A stretch of DNA of 26,317 nucleotides from JAWXTK01 sp044433645. Lineage in GTDB: Bacteria; Bacteroidota; Bacteroidia; Bacteroidales; Rikenellaceae. Within the stretch, counting starts at the first letter, position 1. Each line of letters begins with the position of its first letter. The stretch lies in contig JAWXTK010000025.1 of assembly GCA_044433645.1 (NCBI GenBank), forward strand, positions 1 through 26,317, read 5' to 3'. Shown here piece after piece: positions 5,900 to 14,275 of the stretch. The notes below the pieces were generated by a model that was not told the origin of the DNA, did no database searches, and saw only the letters and a program-made list of their open reading frames with translations. Position numbers and translations under genes: made by a program.

Positions 5900-6964
5900 T
5901 TATTTAGAGTGTTGAGCTCGCTTTTGTTTAGAAAGTCTTGCTTTACGCAATCTAAAGTAAAGGTAAGAACCATAAACTAAGATGTAAATAATAATACTTG
6001 CAATTCTATTATTAGTTCTAGACAGTTTCCAACTCTCAAACGAGAAACCTTTAGGTTTGCCTCCCTTAGCTTGAGGACCTTGCTGTGCTTGAGCGCCATG
6101 AGAATGACCCCCTTGGCTAGCCTGCGCACCTTTTTGACCTTGTTCGCCGTGGCTGTGACCTTGTTTTGTTTGGCCTTCTTGAGCTGGACGTTCGCCTTTC
6201 TCTGCGTGAGAGTGAGCTACTTGTTCAGTTCTAGGAGCTGATGCTTCTTTAGCCGCACGCGCTGAGTCTGAGATATAACCTCCTGCTTGTAGACACATAG
6301 CGTGGATAAACAACATTGCATATAGTCCGTAAGACCATTTTTGTACAGCTTTCCAACGTTTAGCACCTAATTTTTTGTGAACCGAATCAAACGAAGTAAT
6401 CCACAAAACAAGGAAAAGGATAAACATTACTAGACCTAACACAAAGGCAAAACTTGTAAGAGCTGAACCCACTGCGCTCGTAACGCGAGGGCTTTCCATA
6501 TAAACCTCATTATTAAAGAAGAATCTCCACCCTTCTGGGAATTTAGAGAAAACTCTCATTAATGCGTGAGCAAGCAAAGGGAAACCAACGATAATCGAAA
6601 GTTCTTTACGTATGCTCATTAGTTTACCTATGCTTTTGTTTTTGGGGCTGAATGCTCCCATATACATAATAAGTACAAGCACTGGGTGAACAAAACCTGC
6701 TGCGTGAGAGAACTCTGACATACTCTGACCTAGGATAGGCACTGCATTAAAGCTAAATGGCAAGTTAACGTTGAATATCATTCTCAAAAGGAAAGGAACA
6801 ATAAAGCAAGCTGACACTAAACCAAAGCCCCAATAATATTTTTTGGCGTGTTTTTTTATGTTTTTGTGTAGCGCCAAAGCTAGTAAGGTGTAAAAAATCA
6901 AGCCAAACAAGAAAGGCGAAGTGGAATAGAGTAAATCTATTATTTCTAATGTTGATTTTATCAT
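5900..6964 (-). CDS. Ferric-reductase-like membrane protein with His-rich loop
   Basis: The 354-residue protein has about seven hydrophobic segments (roughly 15-32, 45-65, 90-105, 120-138, 165-190, 207-226, 320-337). Arrangement and motifs (HALMRVF near 133, a final core helix WSYGLYAMLFIHA after AKRWKAVQKW) resemble the ferric reductase-like/MsrQ transmembrane family, which binds b-type heme through histidines; H133 and H221 are candidate ligands. Between the last two helices lies an unusual soluble loop (about 240-300) rich in Gly, Gln and His with HSHA (251-254), GHSHGE (269-274) and GHSHGA (286-291), a likely metal-binding segment. No FAD/NAD domain is present. It is last in the operon with the DUF4374 lipoprotein (gap 11 nt) and the TonB-dependent receptor, suggesting metal reduction or handling after uptake. 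Metal identity is unknown. Confidence 0.72.
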   Translation of the reverse strand: MIKSTLEIIDLLYSTSPFLFGLIFYTLLALALHKNIKKHAKKYYWGFGLVSACFIVPFLLRMIFNVNLPFSFNAVPILGQSMSEFSHAAGFVHPVLVLIMYMGAFSPKNKSIGKLMSIRKELSIIVGFPLLAHALMRVFSKFPEGWRFFFNNEVYMESPRVTSAVGSALTSFAFVLGLVMFILFLVLWITSFDSVHKKLGAKRWKAVQKWSYGLYAMLFIHAMCLQAGGYISDSARAAKEASAPRTEQVAHSHAEKGERPAQEGQTKQGHSHGEQGQKGAQASQGGHSHGAQAQQGPQAKGGKPKGFSFESWKLSRTNNRIASIIIYILVYGSYLYFRLRKARLSKQKRAQHSK

Positions 6965-6975
6965 ATTTATAAGAT

Positions 6976-8757
6976 TTATTTGTAAATTAGACCTTTTATT
7001 TTACCTAGACCCATGATGTAGTCAGCGTCTGTTGTAAGACCTTTTTGCGCTTCTGCATTTCCACTAGCAGTGTCAAGATAGAATACTGTACCACCACCAT
7101 TAGTCAAAGTAGTTGGGAAATAAGCAACACCGTCTTCGCAGAAAGGATCGTGAATAGAGAATCCAACTGAACCAAGGCTAAGCTCTGTGTAAGAAGGTAG
7201 GCCTGTTACAGGAGTAAGAGTTGCAGTTGAGCTCAAATCTAGGATAGCAAAACGTGTGTCGTAAAGTACTGTTTTGTGAGTTGTGTTATAACAGCCGTTG
7301 TAAGTTGCACCTCCTGAGATAGGGTAATCTTCATCCATTAAACGAAGTAGGAATTTTTGGCCGCTACCAGCGATGTGGAATACACGAGTAAATGTATAAG
7401 GCTTGCCATATTCACTCTCTATTAAAGACTCAATGTCAACTGTGCCGAAAGACGTGTCAAAACCTGTTGTTGAACCTGCGCTAATACGTTTTACTGAACC
7501 ACCTTTTTCGCCCTTAACAACTTTAAGATCAGCCATTCTGTTTGAGTAAGTAGTTGTAGTTGAACCGTCATTAGTTACAGATGTGCTAGTGAAATATTGG
7601 TAGAAAGGAGAGTCTGTTTTACGTAGACCACCAGAAGAGAATACATATACATCACCATTATCATCAGTTGTAATAGAAGGACGTGGGTTTCTAACTCTAC
7701 GGCACAAAGATGCACCCATATCATCTGTTGAGATAAGAGCTATACGGTTTGAAACATCAAAAGTAGATGTGCCCTTATGATAAACTGCAACATAACATTT
7801 ATCAACCTCGATAGGGAAAGGAATACCACCCGATGGAGTATAAGCGTTAGACCATGTAGTTAGTCCGTCGTTAGCTGTAGTTTGTTCTACTTGGCTACCG
7901 TAACCATAAGCAATGTAATCGTCAAGTTTTGCACCAGCTCCCACAACACTCTCTAGTGTAGCTTGAAGCTGAGTACGATATTTCTCAACAGCCCATGGAA
8001 TAGTGTACATAGGTACAACAGCAACATATACATACTCGCCCGACTCAGCAAAACCTGAGAATGTTACAGTCTCACCAGTACCTAGGTAGTTGTCTGCTGC
8101 AACGTATTGTGCTTGACGAGTATCAGAGAAAGAGTAACCAATATAGTAAGGCTCATATTCTCCTGCAAGAGACGAAACATTTACTGTACCTTCTGTAGTT
8201 TTGTAAGCATCTTTAACTGAGCTATTGCCTGAGTTGTAAAGAACATCCTCGTCTGCTTGTGTAGACTCAAACAAATCAGCCCATTTAACAGATGACACTG
8301 AGCGCACCTCGCCTGTAGAATAAGTAGTAGGAGCAAGGTGGATGAAACGTGAATCTGAAGCACCCCAAGCCTCATACTTAACAGTAGAGTAGTACTTAGT
8401 CATATCACAAGCAATACGTCCTGTGCTAGCGTTAAGATAGTAAGGATAGATAGCTGCTGGGTTAGAACCACCACCATCGGCTACTGTGTACATGTATTTG
8501 TTGTCAACTACTACATACTCAGTTAGTTTAGCTCCTTCGTAACCATTGTTTTCTACTGAAACGCTACCTGATTTAAGGTCATCGGCAGTAACATAGTAGT
8601 ATGCAGTACCTACTTGGGTTGCAACTACATAAGATTCAACACTTTCAGAAACCTCGCCTGTCCATGTAGGAGTGTAGGTCATCTGCTCGTCTGTACAAGA
8701 GACGCAAAGAGCCCCTGCAGCAAGGAACATTGCCGCAAATTTTGTAAATTTTTTCAT
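6976..8757 (-). CDS. DUF4374 family lipoprotein
   Basis: The 593-residue protein begins MKKFTKFAAMFLAAGALCVSC, a lipoprotein signal with likely lipidated Cys21 followed by TDE, as in exported Bacteroidetes lipoproteins. The mature part is beta-rich with repeated segments such as YVVATQVGTAYYYVTADDL (about 43-61), typical of DUF4374 proteins, which from family knowledge accompany TonB-dependent receptors in Bacteroidetes iron or heme-related operons and probably fold as a propeller. It sits 24 nt downstream of the receptor gene and 11 nt upstream of the reductase-like gene, all minus strand. It is probably an outer-membrane-anchored partner of the receptor; the ligand is unknown. Confidence 0.78.
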   Translation of the reverse strand: MKKFTKFAAMFLAAGALCVSCTDEQMTYTPTWTGEVSESVESYVVATQVGTAYYYVTADDLKSGSVSVENNGYEGAKLTEYVVVDNKYMYTVADGGGSNPAAIYPYYLNASTGRIACDMTKYYSTVKYEAWGASDSRFIHLAPTTYSTGEVRSVSSVKWADLFESTQADEDVLYNSGNSSVKDAYKTTEGTVNVSSLAGEYEPYYIGYSFSDTRQAQYVAADNYLGTGETVTFSGFAESGEYVYVAVVPMYTIPWAVEKYRTQLQATLESVVGAGAKLDDYIAYGYGSQVEQTTANDGLTTWSNAYTPSGGIPFPIEVDKCYVAVYHKGTSTFDVSNRIALISTDDMGASLCRRVRNPRPSITTDDNGDVYVFSSGGLRKTDSPFYQYFTSTSVTNDGSTTTTYSNRMADLKVVKGEKGGSVKRISAGSTTGFDTSFGTVDIESLIESEYGKPYTFTRVFHIAGSGQKFLLRLMDEDYPISGGATYNGCYNTTHKTVLYDTRFAILDLSSTATLTPVTGLPSYTELSLGSVGFSIHDPFCEDGVAYFPTTLTNGGGTVFYLDTASGNAEAQKGLTTDADYIMGLGKIKGLIYK

Positions 8758-8781
8758 AGTTTTTTTAATTAATAATATTTG

Positions 8782-11175
8782 TTATTTGATTTTGTTAATA
8801 TTAACTCTAAATTTTGCATAAAAAGCTCGGCCTGCTTTCTGCAAAGAGTAATTGTCATAAAGAGCAGTATCTAAAATATTCTTAGCCTCTAGCGTGATAT
8901 TATAGGTGCCTCCCTTGAAGCTGTAACCCACCGAAACATTATGGGATAATTGTGTAGGTACATACATTTTATCTTCTTTATAGCCTATTGTCTCCCAGTA
9001 TAAAGGGAACTCATATTGATAAAATATATCATAGGTTAATGTTATGGAATCGTCCTTGGCAAATACGTTGAAAAAATATCCTGCTGCGTCAGCATTAGCA
9101 TACATATACGGAGTGTTTGGCAGTCTAAGACCGTAGGTTATAGTCGTGCCTCCCGATGATGTTAATCCTTCTTCGTTATTGCGTGGGCTGATGTTATTGA
9201 AAGTACCTCCTAAAGAGAAATATTTTGAATAATCATAACGCAAACCAATAGTGTAACCCTTGGTTTCTACCTTACCAAAGTTTTCGTAAGAAGCTGAACT
9301 AGTATTTCGAGCCTGGTCGCTAGATGTGCTTCGTTGTATGTAATCACGAGTGTCTCTATATATTAAAGCTCCGTCTAAAATTATGTTATGCTTGCCTAAC
9401 TCTAATGCGTAGATTAAATTAAGATTAAAGTTGTGGCTTGTCTCAGGATTCAAATCAAAGGTTCCTTGCTCAAGGTCTCCGTCACCATAAATCTCGGTTG
9501 CTGTTGGCAGACGATAAGATTTCTCGTAAGAGAATTTTGCTTGCAGTCCTCGGATAATAAAATAACTCGCTGCTGTACCATAACCAACAGAAGTATCAGT
9601 ATTAGTGTCTTTATAATATGTGTCACTACTCATTACAGTACCCTCGTTAGTCTGCAAATAATTCTTAGCAAAGGCTGTTGCGTCTAGCTTTTTGTTGGGT
9701 CTATAACGATATGATACACCTGTTATATGCTTGATATTATCTTGAGGGTAAGTCCACTCGCCATATAAGTTGGTGTCGCTATCTCGCGAGCGAGTTGTGC
9801 GCTTAGAGTTAGAGAAATTATGAGATACAGAGAACTGATGACTATCTAAATAAGAATATTTTAAACTTAAATTAGCTGCCCAACTGTTATTCTCCATTTG
9901 AGTATCTAGCCCCGAGAAAGCTGCGTTATATTTACTCTCGCCAAGCCAATCCCACTGATAGTTCTTGCCCTCATAGTTTGTTGTGTAGCCCTGAGTGAAA
10001 CTAACCGAACCCTTAACGTCAAGTCCTTTGATGAATAATCCTTTTTTATCGTATTCTAGCGTTGGGCTATATGAATATCCTTTTCTGTATTTGTCGCCAT
10101 AAACCACTATCTCGGTTGTACCTGTTTGGATATTATTATAATACTGAGAATAATTCATCTTTAAACTAAGAAGATCTGCCCAGCTCTTATTTGTTACCCC
10201 TACCGTTATTATCCCCGTTTCGTTGTGGTAAGAATCATTATAACGCTGAACTTTCATAGCGCCGACCCAGTTTTGAGCGCCTGTCTCAGAGTCAAGCAAG
10301 TAAACATCGCTAGGTGTAACCCAATAATTATTATCTGAGTAGTTTTGATAAAGATTTAAGTTAAGCATCAATCCAGAGTTGAACTGCTTGCCAATATTTA
10401 GATAGCTAGAATGAGTGTTAAACGAACCATAGCTATATGAGGCATCTACACTAAATCTGTTAGAGTGGCTCTTTTTGTTTGTGACAACATTTATAACTCC
10501 ACCGATAGCGTCTGTGCCAAACTCTATGGGCACAACTCCACTGTAAACATCTATGCGTTCAGCAAAGTTGGCTGGCATATTACTTAGTGAAAACGAGGAA
10601 TTAGTTTGGTCTAATAGTATGCCGTCGATAAATACTTTGACGTGATTGCCACTAAAGCCATTAAGCGATATCTTTGTGTCGCTACCAAGGCCTCCACTCT
10701 CGCGTATTTTCACTCCGTTGATTCTCTTTAGAGCATCAGAAACGCTTGCAGAAGTGTTTTTTATCTCCTCAAGAGATATTGACTGAACATTGTAAGAAGT
10801 CTTGTTAATGCGCGTGCTCTGGCTTTCGCCTTTGACTTCTATACGGTCTATCTCCATAGCAGATTCTGCAAGGCTGATTTTTAGGCGCACATTTTTTGAG
10901 TCAAGAATAACTTTTTGCTCATAATCTGTGTAGCCCACATAAGAAACCGTTAAAGTTCTCTCTCCTGAGGGAACTCTTAATTTAAAGCGACCTTTACTGT
11001 CGCTAAGCGTTGCATATTTAGAATTTTTATCAATAACTATTGTTGCAAATTCTAAAGGCGCGCCATCTTGTTGTGATGTGATTTCACCTGTTAATGTTGT
11101 AAATTTCTCGCTCTCCTGTCCACTTACTTTAAGCGCAAAAGCGCAGAAAGTTAAAATTGTAAAAAATACCCTCAT
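8782..11175 (-). CDS. TonB-dependent outer membrane receptor
   Basis: The 797-residue protein has a signal peptide (1-20, ending KVSGQ), a CarboxypepD_reg-like beta domain (about 26-112, with GEITSQQDGAPLEFATI and SDSKGRFKLRVPSGERTLTVSYVGY), a plug domain (about 135-235, with VKVFIDGILLDQ, PANFAERIDVYSGVVPIEFG and the strongly conserved GTDAIGGVINVVT) and a 22-strand-type barrel to the end (FYAKFRVNINKIK). No SusD partner follows, so it is not a classical polysaccharide system. The operon with DUF4374 and a ferric-reductase-like protein points to iron, heme or another metal complex. A near-consensus promoter (11241-11271) and upstream direct repeats control it. Confidence 0.93.
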   Translation of the reverse strand: MRVFFTILTFCAFALKVSGQESEKFTTLTGEITSQQDGAPLEFATIVIDKNSKYATLSDSKGRFKLRVPSGERTLTVSYVGYTDYEQKVILDSKNVRLKISLAESAMEIDRIEVKGESQSTRINKTSYNVQSISLEEIKNTSASVSDALKRINGVKIRESGGLGSDTKISLNGFSGNHVKVFIDGILLDQTNSSFSLSNMPANFAERIDVYSGVVPIEFGTDAIGGVINVVTNKKSHSNRFSVDASYSYGSFNTHSSYLNIGKQFNSGLMLNLNLYQNYSDNNYWVTPSDVYLLDSETGAQNWVGAMKVQRYNDSYHNETGIITVGVTNKSWADLLSLKMNYSQYYNNIQTGTTEIVVYGDKYRKGYSYSPTLEYDKKGLFIKGLDVKGSVSFTQGYTTNYEGKNYQWDWLGESKYNAAFSGLDTQMENNSWAANLSLKYSYLDSHQFSVSHNFSNSKRTTRSRDSDTNLYGEWTYPQDNIKHITGVSYRYRPNKKLDATAFAKNYLQTNEGTVMSSDTYYKDTNTDTSVGYGTAASYFIIRGLQAKFSYEKSYRLPTATEIYGDGDLEQGTFDLNPETSHNFNLNLIYALELGKHNIILDGALIYRDTRDYIQRSTSSDQARNTSSASYENFGKVETKGYTIGLRYDYSKYFSLGGTFNNISPRNNEEGLTSSGGTTITYGLRLPNTPYMYANADAAGYFFNVFAKDDSITLTYDIFYQYEFPLYWETIGYKEDKMYVPTQLSHNVSVGYSFKGGTYNITLEAKNILDTALYDNYSLQKAGRAFYAKFRVNINKIK

Positions 11176-11240
11176 ACCTAAAAATTAATCCCTAACTAAA
11201 ACTAATCTGCCCTTAACTTTAAGGTGATTTGTTCTGGCAA

Positions 11241-11271
11241 CAAAGGTAGGGCAAGCAAAAACCCTGTACAA
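11241..11271 (-). promoter_or_regulatory. Promoter of the TonB receptor operon
   Basis: On the minus strand TTG (11271-11269), 20 nt, then TACCTTTG (11248-11241). The start site should fall near 11235, giving a leader of about 60 nt before the ATG at 11175. No strong alternative -7 box was seen in the gap. Confidence 0.7.
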
Positions 11272-11278
11272 TCGCTAT

Positions 11279-11309
11279 AAATAGCTAAAATTTTTTAAAA
11301 AATAGCTAA
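11279..11309 (-). promoter_or_regulatory. Candidate activator site: direct repeats 21 bp apart
   Basis: The 10-mer AAATAGCTAA occurs at 11279-11288 and 11300-11309, the same orientation, exactly 21 bp (two helical turns) apart. The near copy begins 8 bp upstream of the -33 element of the TonB receptor promoter. Each contains the palindrome TAGCTA, and the spacer is a pure A/T tract. Same-face repeats just upstream of a promoter are typical of an activator site; the protein is unknown. Confidence 0.45.
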
Positions 11310-11330
11310 TCTTTGCTAACAATAAATAGG

Positions 11331-11364
11331 TAATCGCCCCCAGAGCGTGCTCTGGGGGCGATTA
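11331..11364 (-). terminator. Hairpin terminator of CoA-transferase gene
   Basis: A perfect 16-bp inverted repeat (11331-11346 with 11349-11364, 2-nt centre) contains six G-C pairs in a row and lies 31 nt after the stop of the CoA-transferase gene. There is no long T run, so termination or 3' end protection are both possible. Confidence 0.6.
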
Positions 11365-11395
11365 ATAGAGTGATACTTAATATTTTGTAACTTGC

Positions 11396-12709
11396 TTATT
11401 TACAAGTTTTAATGTATCCGTAGTGAGAACCCCAACGCTCGAAAGCAGCTTTTTCAAGTTCTTCTTTAGCATCTGGGTGAGACACGCTAATTAAAAGTTT
11501 AGCACGTTCTTGGAAAGTTTTGCCGTAAAGGTTTACTGCGCCAAACTCTGTAACAAACCAGTGGATGTGAGAACGTGTAGTTACAACGCCTGCGCCAAGA
11601 GTAAGTGTTGGAGCGATTTTGCTAAGGCCTTTATTAGTTGTTGCAGGCATAGCAAGTATAGCTTTACCACCCTCAGAGCGAGATGCACCGTAGATAAAGT
11701 CTACCTGGCCACCAACGCCCGAATAGAACCTAGTGCCCAGAGAATCAGCGCATATTTGGCCTGTTAGATCGATTTGAAGAGCTGAGTTGATAGCTGTAAC
11801 TTTAGGGTTTTTAGCTATGATGAAAGGGTCGTTTGTGTAACCTACGTCCATCATCAAAACCCCTGGGTTGTTGTCGATAAAGTCATAAACTTTTTGAGAT
11901 CCCATAAGGAAAGTAGACACCATTTTGCCTTTGTCAATAGCTTTGTTGCGACCATTTATCACCCCTGCCTCAACAAGTGGAAGTACTCCGTCGGCAAACA
12001 TTTCGGTGTGAATACCTAGGTCTTTGTGGCCACCAAGTTGAGCCAAAACTGCATTAGGAATAGCTCCGATACCCATTTGTAGGCATGCTCCGTCCTCGAT
12101 AAGAGCAGCACAGTTTCTACCTATTGCTGTTTCAACCTCGTTAGGAGCTGTAAAGTGAGCTTCCTCCAATGGTTGGTCGTCTTGAACAAACAAATCAATT
12201 TGATCAACATGAATAAACGCATCACCAAAGGCACGAGGTACATATTTATTTACAACTGCGATAACAGTGTCAGCGCACTCAACAGCTGCAAGTGTAGCAT
12301 CAACAGAAGTACCCAAAGAAACATAACCATGTTTATCTGGAGTAGACACTTGTATCATAGCCACATTACATGGAAGTGTGCCACTACGATAAAGTTTTTG
12401 AGTCTCGCTCAAAAAAACTGGGATATAGTCTGCATAACCACTTTGAGTTACTTTTCTAACATTGCCACCGACAAAGAAAGAGTCAAGTTGGAAAGTGCCT
12501 TCAAATTTTTCGTCAGCATAAGGTGCAGGACCTTCGGTGTGAAGGTGATGTATTCTAACGTGTTTGAATTCGCCATTTTCGCCACGCTCAACCATAGCTT
12601 TAATCAGGCATTGAGGTGCACTAGCAACTGAACTTAGGTGAATGTGATCGTGAGATTTAATTACTTTAACGGCTTCTTGTGCCGAGATAAATTTAATTTG
12701 ATTGCTCAT
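11396..12709 (-). CDS. Acetyl-CoA hydrolase/CoA-transferase family protein
   Basis: The 437-residue enzyme belongs to the acetate:acyl-CoA transferase/4-hydroxybutyrate CoA-transferase family. Seen: APQCLIKAMVERG (31-43), VSTPDKHGYVSLGTSVD (121-137), MGIGAIPNAVL (212-222), catalytic-type GIHTEMFADG with Glu236 (232-241), GGQVDFIYGASRSEGGKAILAMPAT (333-357) and VTEFGAVNLYGK (386-397). In the 4-hydroxybutyrate CoA-transferase of Clostridium aminobutyricum the active-site Glu is at nearly the same position (238). It would exchange CoA between acetate and butyryl-, 4-hydroxybutyryl- or succinyl-CoA in fermentation; the acyl group cannot be told from sequence alone. I chose the ATG at 12709; the upstream TTG (12739) would lie close to the -7 box at 12759-12752 and adds unconserved residues. 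Confidence 0.9.
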   Translation of the reverse strand: MSNQIKFISAQEAVKVIKSHDHIHLSSVASAPQCLIKAMVERGENGEFKHVRIHHLHTEGPAPYADEKFEGTFQLDSFFVGGNVRKVTQSGYADYIPVFLSETQKLYRSGTLPCNVAMIQVSTPDKHGYVSLGTSVDATLAAVECADTVIAVVNKYVPRAFGDAFIHVDQIDLFVQDDQPLEEAHFTAPNEVETAIGRNCAALIEDGACLQMGIGAIPNAVLAQLGGHKDLGIHTEMFADGVLPLVEAGVINGRNKAIDKGKMVSTFLMGSQKVYDFIDNNPGVLMMDVGYTNDPFIIAKNPKVTAINSALQIDLTGQICADSLGTRFYSGVGGQVDFIYGASRSEGGKAILAMPATTNKGLSKIAPTLTLGAGVVTTRSHIHWFVTEFGAVNLYGKTFQERAKLLISVSHPDAKEELEKAAFERWGSHYGYIKTCK

Positions 12710-12751
12710 AATATTCTGTATTTTAGCTTTAGAAATCAATTAATTAAGCCA

Positions 12752-12759
12752 CAAATATA
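12752..12759 (-). promoter_or_regulatory. -7 box of CoA-transferase gene
   Basis: Minus strand TATATTTG matches TAnnTTTG. No TTTG is found 19-20 nt upstream, so the -33 part is weak. It predicts a start near 12745 and a leader of about 36 nt to the ATG at 12709. Confidence 0.45.
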
Positions 12760-12828
12760 ATAATTTTTTTTTATTTACTGTTATTTTATGAACAGAAGAA
12801 TAATTTTTTTAATTTCACACTTATTAAT

Positions 12829-12836
12829 TACCTTTG
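12829..12836 (+). promoter_or_regulatory. -7 box of radA
   Basis: TACCTTTG is 27 nt upstream of the radA ATG at 12864. The -33 region is only T-rich (12803-12810). It supports the 12864 start over an in-frame start at 12834 inside the -7 box. Confidence 0.55.
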
Positions 12837-12863
12837 TACTTGGACACTAAAATTGGCTTAAAA

Positions 12864-14237
12864 ATGGCAAAAGTTAAAAAGGCATATTTCTGTAAAAACT
12901 GTGGCAATGAGGCTGCAAAATGGTTGGGGCAGTGCCCTGCGTGTGGAGCATGGAACTCATTTGCTGAAGAGATAATCTCTAAGGCAGAGGCTACGCCTAA
13001 GGCTGGGGGATTATTAATTTCTAGTTTGCGTAGCGAAAAACCTCAGAAAATCCAAGATATATCGCAAACCGAGTACCAAAGACAAGATTTAAATAACGGC
13101 GAGCTGAATCGTGTGTTAGGTGGGGGGCTTGTGCCAGGGTCTTTAGTGCTACTCGGTGGCGAGCCGGGCATAGGTAAATCTACGCTGAGTTTGCAGATAG
13201 CCTTAGGAAGTGAAAATCTTAAAACTTTGTATGTTTCGGGCGAGGAATCACCCCAACAAATTAAGATGAGGGCTAATAGGCTGAGCAGTAAAACGGGCGA
13301 TAATTGTTTGGTTTACTGCGAGACTTTGCTCGAAAATATCATACTGCAAATCCAAGAAGTAAAACCAGATATTGTTATAGTTGACTCTATACAAACTATT
13401 TACACCGAACTTTTAGATTCTTCGCCAGGTAGCGTTTCGCAGATTCGTGAGTGCGCTGCATCACTACTAAAATATGCAAAATCTACGTCTACCTCTATAT
13501 TTTTGATAGGTCACATTACCAAAGACGGTTCTATTGCTGGGCCCAAAATTTTGGAGCATATAGTCGATGTGGTTCTGCAATTTGAGGGTGATAATAATAA
13601 TGTATATCGAATTTTAAGAAGCATAAAAAATCGTTTTGGGGCAACCTTTGAAATTGGCGTTTTTGAGATGCAAGACCAAGGATTAATTGAAGTACCTAAT
13701 CCTTCGGAGATTTTATTGTCGCACTATGACGAGCCTCTGAGTGGTATAGCTGTGGGCTCTACGGTTGACGGAGCTAGGCCTTATTTGATTGAAACTCAGG
13801 CTCTTGTGAGTAATGCTGCCTATGGCACACCTCAGCGTAGTGCTACGGGCTTTGACTTAAAACGTTTGAATATGTTGCTTGCTGTGTTAGAAAAACGTGT
13901 GGGCATGAAAATGTATCAAAAAGACGTTTTTTTAAATTTTGCTGGAGGATTTAAAATTCAGGATACGGGGCTTGACTTGGCCGTTGTGGCAGCTATAATT
14001 TCCTCGTATTATGATAGGGCTATAGGCGAGGGCGTTGCTTTTTCGGCCGAACTTGGACTATCGGGCGAGGTGAGACCAGCCTCAAGGAGCGAGCAGAGGA
14101 TAAGCGAGGCAGCAAGACTAGGCTTTAAAAAGATAATAGTGTCGGGATTTTTGAGCAAAAATAAGATAATAGCATCTAAAGACATAGAAATAGTATATAT
14201 AAGTAGAATAGATGAGCTAGCTAGGGTAATGTTTTAA
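12864..14237 (+). CDS. radA: DNA repair protein RadA
   Basis: The 457-residue protein has the RadA architecture: a four-Cys zinc finger (C10-x2-C13-x10-C24-x2-C27), RecA-like ATPase with Walker A GGEPGIGKST (98-107) and Walker B IVIVDSIQTIY (170-180), the diagnostic KNRFG motif (255-259), and a C-terminal Lon-protease-like domain with GFDLKRLNMLLAVLEKR and LGLSGEVRPASR. RadA is a hexameric helicase promoting branch migration in recombinational repair. Start chosen at MAKVKKAYFC, because the upstream in-frame ATG (12834) lies within the -7 box. lysS follows after 38 nt with its own -7 box. Confidence 0.98.
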   Translation: MAKVKKAYFCKNCGNEAAKWLGQCPACGAWNSFAEEIISKAEATPKAGGLLISSLRSEKPQKIQDISQTEYQRQDLNNGELNRVLGGGLVPGSLVLLGGEPGIGKSTLSLQIALGSENLKTLYVSGEESPQQIKMRANRLSSKTGDNCLVYCETLLENIILQIQEVKPDIVIVDSIQTIYTELLDSSPGSVSQIRECAASLLKYAKSTSTSIFLIGHITKDGSIAGPKILEHIVDVVLQFEGDNNNVYRILRSIKNRFGATFEIGVFEMQDQGLIEVPNPSEILLSHYDEPLSGIAVGSTVDGARPYLIETQALVSNAAYGTPQRSATGFDLKRLNMLLAVLEKRVGMKMYQKDVFLNFAGGFKIQDTGLDLAVVAAIISSYYDRAIGEGVAFSAELGLSGEVRPASRSEQRISEAARLGFKKIIVSGFLSKNKIIASKDIEIVYISRIDELARVMF

Positions 14238-14247
14238 AAAAAATATT

Positions 14248-14255
14248 TATCTTTG
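14248..14255 (+). promoter_or_regulatory. -7 box of lysS
   Basis: TATCTTTG lies in the short radA-lysS gap, 20 nt before the lysS ATG. A matching -33 was not found, so lysS may be transcribed both from here and from radA. Confidence 0.5.
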
Positions 14256-14275
14256 CGTTTTCAACAACGAATATA

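Noticed and set aside
12155..12631. 158-residue plus-strand frame opposite the CoA-transferase
   Set aside because: No homology signal or start context; it is fully antisense to a clear enzyme gene.
12710..12739. N-terminal extension of the CoA-transferase from TTG 12739
   Set aside because: The ATG at 12709 starts the conserved protein and a suitable -7 box precedes it by about 43 nt.
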